Assembly (NCBI GenBank): GCA_963691705.1
Contig: OY829542.1
Span: 44,761,105 to 44,825,104, forward strand
Source of the DNA: Viola odorata
Lineage: Eukaryota > Streptophyta > Magnoliopsida > Malpighiales > Violaceae
DNA length: 64,000 bases
Direction of reading: 5' to 3'
Numbering within the stretch: the first letter of the stretch is position 1; every line of letters begins with the position of its first letter. The notes under the pieces are model-generated. The model had not been told where the DNA came from. It made no database searches and saw only the letters and a list, made by a program, of their open reading frames with translations. The translations under genes were made by a program, and so were the position numbers. Below are positions 58,499-64,000 of the stretch, piece after piece.

Positions 58499-60741
58499 TT
58501 AAGAGTCATCGCATGCCTCGCCGTCATCATTCCCTTGCTTTTCCCTAGAGGAAGGAAAACCCCCTTCGCCTTCACTAAGATCTTTAATTTTTTGGGAAGC
58601 GTAATCGGCCAGCATGGATGAATCGACGGCGCCTCGGATATGGAGATCCATAAATCCTGCGATACAAACCTCGATGGTCTTATTCTTCCACCAGGCTATC
58701 CTCGAAGGAACTTTGGCCAAATCGGCATCACGAGATGACAACTCTTCACGGAGGAAGACGTTCTTTTTATCAGCCACCACCAGTTCCGCCTCCATTAGCT
58801 CTGCTCTCGCTTTCCCCTTCGACTTCTCCCGAGAAAGTTCAGCGCGACAATCCTCCAACTCCGCCCGAGTTCGTTCTTGCAACTGCGATAGCTCCTTCGC
58901 CTTCGCCAAGGCCGCGTCTAATTGTTCCTGCAAATCCGAAGAGGGTCGAGCTTTGTTACGCTGATCTCCAAGAAAATAATGAAATTTTCGAAAGCTAGCC
59001 AGCATGTCGTTCATGATGTGTGACTGTCGTGTCTCGGGAGCATGCTGTAAAAACTCCTCCCTGTCCTTGGAAGAAGTAAACATCTGTCCCACTATGGGAC
59101 CCACAGGCTCTTCTCGCGATAACGGATCCGATATTCCTAAGGCACGAAGCCCGTCAGTGCCGAAAGAGGACAAATCCAGCTGATATCCAGTGGGGCCCTG
59201 GGACCTCTGAGGAGAAAGGGTGGCGATATAAGGAGGGGAACAACTTTTTGCGCAATCACCAACGCCCGAAATTGAAGACAGAAACAAAAGATGAGGCTTC
59301 CGTGGGAGAAATTCAGGAGGAACGCTTAAATTCGAAACCGGTAGGGTTGCCTCTGGGATAAAAGAACCTATCGGGGAAGCAGGATGGCCCGAAGACAAAG
59401 GAGAGGTCGCGGCTGCCGAGGTCTCATTGTTTTCGATAGAAACGGCGGAAGGCACCCTGATAGCTTTGATATCTTTCACCACTTGCGAAGTACTCGCGGC
59501 ATGAGAAGCGTTAATATTCTCGAAGGGGACCGCGTTAACTCCCTTCAAAGGGGGAACTGGGGGGTTAGTTTTCTCTGTGCGAACCTTCTTTACGAGACGC
59601 TCCGTCTCTTCTGCAATTTCTTCGCTATCGTCCTCAGCCGATTCCGCCGTGTCATCATTCCTCCTCGACCTAAGTTTCATCCTTTGGGCAATAGTAGCAT
59701 GACGTAATTCAGGACCAGTGTCCATGCTCTCGCTATCGCTGTCGATTTTCTCAAACACAGGATCGCCTTGAGCTACCCTCTTGCCACGGGACGGAAGCCA
59801 ATTTTCAAGGAAACAAGAAGGTCGAGTGGAGGCTCTGCGAGTTGTGACGGTTTTAGTCCCTTCCCTTCCAGGCGGAATGGGTGGGCGGCGGGAATTTTCA
59901 GGCGAAGGAGAAGGAGGCAGCGACTGGAGAGGTGTTACGTTCAAAGGGGCGTCACTTTCCCCAGAAGAACTACTCTCAGCGTTACCTGCCAACAAAACAT
60001 ATTAGCAAATTAAGAAGATTGAAGCGATAAAGAAGAAAAAGGGAACTCACCCACAACGCACTCTGACAAGGGCCTGAACCGAGCAAACTCCCGGATACGG
60101 AAAGACCCTTCTATTTCTAACAAGGCGCTAACGTTGGAAACATCCTGGCTTGACAGCGCGTCCGGTCTTTTCCAAACGCCACTATTGATTTTTCGATTGA
60201 AACCCCCGCGCTAGAGTCGTGACGGCAAACGGAGGGTGAAAAAGCCAGACTTCCAGTCACCTACGTGTTCCTCAAAACCTTGAAAGTTCCGCTAGAACAG
60301 TTGCACAATGACATCATCCCATCTGGGGGTAATATCTACCAGGCAGTTGCGACAACTCAAGACAAAGAACGTGCGGAATAGATCAAGCGATGGAGCAAAT
60401 ATACGCTTCATCTCGCACGAACGAAGGAAAGCGTAAATACCACACCAAGAGGGTGGAGTAATCTGGACGGGATTAAGGTCATAATGATCTAGCAGTTTCA
60501 ACAGAGAAGTATGGAGTGGGAAACGGAATCCGTAAGTAAACATCTTGAAATAAACTAACCGGAATGTTCCCCACATGGCGTCAGGCAGCCGAGTGTCCTT
60601 CAAAGAGACAAAAGGGCGATAGCCCGTGGGAAAAGTAATACCACTCTCCTCTAATTCAACCCTCAAAACCTCATTACAATTGAATATGCTGCGAGTTCTC
60701 CTAGCTTCGGGATCTATGGGGTTTTCAGCAGTTGAAGACAT
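58499..60741 (-). CDS. Antisense gene 2 of element D: two-exon paralog of gene 1, ~725 codons
   Basis: ATG at 60741 (MSSTAENPIDPEARR), chosen because homology to the B copy begins near here; an upstream in-frame Met at 60885 is possible. Exon 1 60741-60051 (691 nt); intron 59986-60050 (donor GTTGTGG|GTGAGTTCC, acceptor TTGTTGGCAG); exon 2 59985-58499. The phase-1 junction keeps the frame. Two stops in exon 1, TAG at 60294-60292 and 60213-60211; both are TGG (Trp) in element B. Exon 1 has the PF04195-like segment (YFKMFTYGFRFPLHTSLLKLL...NPVQITPPSWCGIYAFL). Exon 2 has FLENWLPSRGKR, an acidic DSDSESMD patch and a C-terminal coiled coil. It is similar to gene 1 in order and in the segments before and after the coiled coil, so the two are an old tandem duplicate. 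Confidence 0.78.
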
Positions 60742-60930
60742 AAGAGACAGGGAAAGTAAATCTACGGCGGTAGAAGGAGTAAATACCTGGAGCAAAAAGC
60801 CAGTGAGCCGGTCGCCGGCACCAGTGAGCGGTCGCGGTAAAACCTCTCGAAGAAAAGAAGTGCAGAAGAGAGAGAAAATGTGCAAAAACTCAAAATATTA
60901 GCAAAAGCAGTAAAAGAGAGAGATGATTTC

Positions 60931-60938
60931 CTTATAAA
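60931..60938 (-). promoter_or_regulatory. TATA-like box of antisense gene 2, element D
   Basis: TTTATAAG in CCTTTATAAGGAAATC on the minus strand, about 190 nt upstream of the chosen ATG. Confidence 0.45.
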
Positions 60939-61208
60939 GGAAAAGCCTAAAGAAGAGACAGCCTGTAAAAATGAAACACGTGCAGAACAGAAAAAGACAC
61001 GTGGATAGTCATTTGTGCCTTCTGAAAGAAGACAGTTACCGATTAGAAGTTGAAGGCAGTTACCCGTAGCGAAAGGGACGCTTCCGCGATAACCCAGAAC
61101 GCTCAGAAAGAAACAATAAGTAAGCGATGAGAAGCGAAAAGGAAGTAAAACCATCATTCATTATTATGAGGAAGGCCATACGGCATCTACAAAAAGAAGG
61201 GTTAGGCC

Positions 61209-61667
61209 CTACTCTTCACCGTCGGACCAAGTAATGCCGTAGCAATAGACTACGTCCTCTTCGTCATCGCCACCCCAGAATGGTGAATCCACAACAGCAG
61301 GGGGAGAAGACTCACCGACCCTCTTTCTAGCGGCAGTAGTCGACCCGGTTGTTTTCTCCTTAACGCTTGGCGATACTGCATCAACGGCTGAACCAGCAGA
61401 AGGAACCCACGGAGGCGAATCACTCAAAGGAGGAAACGAGTTTTTCTCCTCCCTAGCCAGAGAAGCCAGAGAGTCGAAAAATGACTTAGAGGCCTTGGCA
61501 GCCTCCTTCCTTCGTTGTTCAACTTCCTTCCTCCGCCTCTTGCGACCTCGCCGGTGGACAACCGGCCTCCAAGGAGGCGATGGGGGAGGATTATCTGTGT
61601 CAGGGGTAGTCGGAGGAGTTGGCGGTGAATTCCCCGAAGCCGTACCTAGCAAATAAGAATCAGCCAT
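61209..61667 (-). CDS. Antisense small gene 3 of element D, 152 aa, function unknown
   Basis: ATG at 61667 (MADSYLLGTASG). Pro/Thr-rich N-terminus (residues ~15-35), a strongly basic helix RRGRKRRRKEVEQRRKEAAK (~39-58) that looks like a bipartite nuclear signal, a Ser/Pro-rich middle, and an acidic, aromatic C-terminus ending WSDGEE. Uninterrupted. TATTTAAT (minus) at 61743-61750 is 76 nt upstream and could be its TATA box. The basic head plus acidic tail could suit a nucleic-acid-binding or regulatory role, but I do not recognise the family. The equivalent region of element B is outside the window. Confidence 0.55.
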   Translation of the reverse strand: MADSYLLGTASGNSPPTPPTTPDTDNPPPSPPWRPVVHRRGRKRRRKEVEQRRKEAAKASKSFFDSLASLAREEKNSFPPLSDSPPWVPSAGSAVDAVSPSVKEKTTGSTTAARKRVGESSPPAVVDSPFWGGDDEEDVVYCYGITWSDGEE

Positions 61668-61742
61668 GAGACTCGCAGAGGATCTATAACGAAGAAAAAT
61701 GAAGGAGAAAGGAATGGATAAGAATGAAGGAGGAAAAGCCTC

Positions 61743-61750
61743 ATTAAATA
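61743..61750 (-). promoter_or_regulatory. TATA-like box of antisense gene 3
   Basis: TATTTAAT on the minus strand in GGCTATTTAATGAGG. Confidence 0.4.
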
Positions 61751-62141
61751 GCCGGGAAAAGAAGAAAAGAGACTCTTCGATCCTCCAACCCGACTCTTGA
61801 AGATTGGCACGTGTACAGTCTGAAGTGCAAATGTAGATTTGCAGTCATGCCTGTTGAAATCTCACGCAAATCAAGAATAATGCTAATATCTGCCGATCAG
61901 TTGTTATAATGAGGACTGCGCGGAGTTAAGGCAGAACGATCAACAGAAAAACCGCCCAATGGCAAGACTGTTTTCAGTTGGGCTAAGAATATTCCTTGGA
62001 AAATGACAAAGAGCGCAGTAAAGAAGAAGAACAGTTACAAGGCGGAATGATTGAAATGATTTATTTATTATGGCCTACCGGCCGAAAGATACATTTACAA
62101 GGCAAGAGGAAAAGAAAAAGGCCCAAAGGGAGCCACCGTTA

Positions 62142-62519
62142 TCAGGCGTCAGAACCAGCATCCTCGGGCACCTCAGGAAGGTCCCTCAAGGAATCCATGA
62201 CCAGGACAAGATCATGGGAAGTGGCCCTCATCCCCTTCAGGCAGCACCCCAACATGTCCTTACGCTGCTGCAGCATAGCGATCACCACTTGAATCCGAGA
62301 GATGGAGGCAGACAGCTTTGAAACACTCTCCAAAGGACTGAAGTCCTCTAGAGAGATGGCTCCCAGCCGGGAATAGAGCGGAGTCAGCATCCCCTGCAGC
62401 TCCAGAATATCCTCAGAAGTCTTGACCAGCATGTTCTCCAGGAAACCGACGTCACCGTCGTTGAGGTTCCTGAGTGAATGACCTTTGGAGAGAAGAAAAT
62501 TCTTGGTCAAATGATCCAT
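62142..62519 (-). CDS. Antisense small gene 4 of element D, 125 aa, function unknown
   Basis: ATG at 62519 (MDHLTKNFLLSK). Mostly predicted helical: leucine-rich heptad-like stretches around LENMLVKTSEDILELQGML and ISRIQVVIAMLQQRKDML, then an acidic end (LPEVPEDAGSDA). No stop or frameshift. A good TATA box (TATAAATC) lies 50 nt upstream, a normal promoter-to-start distance for a short leader. Family not recognised. It is the first (most promoter-distal from the 5' LTR) of the four minus-strand units. Confidence 0.5.
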   Translation of the reverse strand: MDHLTKNFLLSKGHSLRNLNDGDVGFLENMLVKTSEDILELQGMLTPLYSRLGAISLEDFSPLESVSKLSASISRIQVVIAMLQQRKDMLGCCLKGMRATSHDLVLVMDSLRDLPEVPEDAGSDA

Positions 62520-62567
62520 AATGCTGACTGATAGAGATGAGGAGAACGTGGATGGAGAAAGTTCTCC

Positions 62568-62575
62568 GATTTATA
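62568..62575 (-). promoter_or_regulatory. TATA box of antisense gene 4
   Basis: TATAAATC on the minus strand in AGCCTATAAATCGGAG, about 50 nt upstream of the ATG at 62519. Confidence 0.55.
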
Positions 62576-62576
62576 G

Positions 62577-63281
62577 GCTCCACTGAAGGGAGGCCTTGGA
62601 AAAAGAAATTGAGGTCCTCAAAAGACGAGCCGTCCCGATATCCTCAAGGACTGATAAGCCTAGAACGGAAGAAAGGGGTAACGGTCGCGATATAGATACT
62701 GGAAGGAGTACGAGGCAGAGTCTGAAAAAACACCGAAAGACACGATGTCACTGGTAGCCCTGACGCTAAAACCATAAGGTTACCGGTATCCACAGTATAA
62801 GGCCGCGTTGATGTCACTGGTGGCCCTAGATGCGTAAAACCGCGTTGGCATCACAGGCGTCTGGTGGTATGAAGCCGCGATAACCATAAGGTAGCTGATG
62901 GCGTAAAGCCACTTTGATACCGCTACTCTCTCGGGCGTAAAGAATAAATCGGGGCTCGTGTGACCTCAGACCTCTGTAAGTATAAGGTTTGCTAACCTCT
63001 GTATAAGTATCTATCTCCTCTGTGTCTTTGCAGTACACTCGAAAGGACGATAGCCACGAATATATGCCAGCCTAGGGCACGGCCTGGTTGAATATCCGTA
63101 ATGACGCCGCACGTAACCCAACAACGGTCCTTCTATGACTTGAACGAAGTGGAGACTTCATAAGCCCTATCGAGAGGCCAAGAAGATTAATATCGCCTCA
63201 TGACCGAGCAGATCCCTATTCTAAGATATCAGACGTGGATAACCCTTGGTGAACACTCGGGCTAGTTTTCAGTTGGGCTTA
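62577..63281. other. Non-coding end of element D before the 3' LTR
   Basis: No credible ORF. A degenerate repeat with GTCACTGGT(A/G)GCCCT, GCGTAAAACCGCGTTG and CCATAAGGT words covers about 62740-62940. No obvious polypurine tract precedes the LTR: the bases before 63282 read TTTTCAGTTGGGCTTA, and a near-copy (TTTTCAGTTGGGCTAA) occurs at about 61973. Confidence 0.5.
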
Positions 63282-63810
63282 TGATAACAATTGGAATGCT
63301 CCTGACGGCAACATTGGGGCTACGGCATCAATCCCGGACAAGTTTCTATACGCTTCCCTGAAATGCCAACCTATCGCCTGGGCCAGCGGAAATTTCCTAG
63401 GATGGTCGACTTCAGCGGGGGGGGGATCTCACGCACCTTTATGCGCACGACGTCATCCCATCCTAGGGGACCAAGGAGGATATCGCTCCCGATAGACCCT
63501 ACATGATTATCGCCCCAATGACGGAACTGATATCGCCCGAAGCGAGGGTTACAAACGTTGCCTACCCCTATCGCTGTAAGATATCGCCATCTTAAGCCTA
63601 TAAATACCCCCACGAATTCCAAACAGAAGGTAAGATCGGGATCATCTTGGAGAACCTCTACCATTCTGAAAACTCGAACTGACTTAAGCATCAGAGTGTC
63701 TACGCCGGAGTCCCCCTCCGGCGCTTTGCAGGTACCTCCGACGCCGATCGCCTCCCATCCGACTAGCTGCTGCAGCCGTTTCCGACCAGAAGAGATCTCG
63801 GATCTTATCA
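63282..63810 (+). repeat. 3' LTR of element D (529 bp)
   Basis: Same ends and TATA box (63599-63606) as the 5' LTR; two substitutions and one extra G. Followed by AAAGG, the target duplication. Confidence 0.97.
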
Positions 63811-64000
63811 AAAGGAGAATTTAAGACCAAGCAGTTACTCGTCACATCTTTTTGAAGGGTGTTTACTTTTGACCAAGTCAGACGGTTATAGAACAGTTAC
63901 TTCAAAAGGACTAATGCATTCGCGATAGGTATTAAAGAAATTGGGAAGAAAACGCGAAAACGGTAACGAAAAATAGTTGCAGATAATTCATAAAGCCATA
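63811..64000. other. Element B resumes (right flank of element D)
   Basis: Starts with the duplicated AAAGG and continues the B sequence broken at 47918. No ORF; the window ends before B's 3' LTR. Confidence 0.65.

Larger units (their letters stand above)
47919..63810 (+). mobile_element. Element D: near-intact 15.9 kb Tat-lineage retrotransposon with antisense genes
   Basis: LTRs 47919-48446 and 63282-63810 (TGATAA...TTATCA), flanked by AAAGG on both sides (47914-47918, 63811-63815). The LTRs differ by one G in a homopolymer and two G/A changes at CG sites (HG at about 48086/63450 and 48328/63692). Gag-pol occupies only 5.9 kb; more than 9 kb between pol and the 3' LTR carries a hairpin array and four minus-strand genes. 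The Tat lineage is known to include elements with additional antisense ORFs at this place. Confidence 0.95.
21051..64000 (+). mobile_element. Element B: 5'-truncated Tat-lineage element, host of three nested insertions
   Basis: Starts inside gag (no 5' LTR) and continues through pol to 28164. A 3' region with antisense genes then runs to the window end, with its 3' LTR outside. B-derived segments are 21051-25185, 26829-34637, 47286-47918 and 63811-64000. The rest is inserted hAT, element C and element D, each bounded by target duplications that re-join B in frame or in sequence. B is a relative of D: the same gag, pol and antisense gene content, clearly diverged. Confidence 0.85.

Overview
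The window is nuclear DNA from a flowering plant with a repeat-rich genome. The evidence is Ty3/gypsy LTR retrotransposons of two plant-only groups (Tat, including an Ogre-like copy, and Athila), plant hAT elements, a Stowaway-type MITE, and nonsense codons sitting at CG and CHG (plant methylation) sites. I cannot name the species. I found no cellular protein gene, rRNA or confident tRNA.

Layout. (1) 1-15505: the 3' part of an Ogre-like element (A), plus strand, decayed. It has gag-protease, a probable spliced intron, RT-RNase H-second RNase H and integrase, then a 4.8 kb 3' untranslated region ending in a ~34-copy minisatellite, then a ~3.3 kb 3' LTR. (2) 15506-21050: AT-rich spacer, a pair of ~670 bp LTR-like units in inverted orientation, and, inside the right unit, a hAT-like element (itself holding a solo LTR with a 5 bp target duplication) and a Stowaway MITE. 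A fragment of an Athila-type LTR follows. (3) 21051-64000: one 5'-truncated Tat element (B) that hosts three later insertions: a hAT element (25186-26828, 8 bp duplication), a complete Athila element (C, 34638-47285, 5 bp duplication ATGCC) and a complete 15.9 kb Tat element (D, 47919-63810, 5 bp duplication AAAGG). B resumes at 63811 and runs off the window.

The main result is in B and D. Downstream of gag-pol, on the opposite strand, D carries four antisense transcription units, each with a TATA-like box: two long spliced paralogous genes (about 729 and 725 codons) and two small ones (152 and 125 codons). B carries decayed copies of the two long genes with the same intron positions. I joined the exons by hand: every GT..AG junction keeps the reading frame, which argues for real spliced genes. 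Between the convergent ends of pol and the antisense genes, both elements have a tandem array of ~48 nt imperfect hairpins whose stems show compensatory changes.

D is the youngest insertion: its LTRs differ by two substitutions and one homopolymer indel over 528 bp, and its gag-pol has only two stop codons. C is older (about 3% LTR divergence where I compared) and A and B are heavily decayed.
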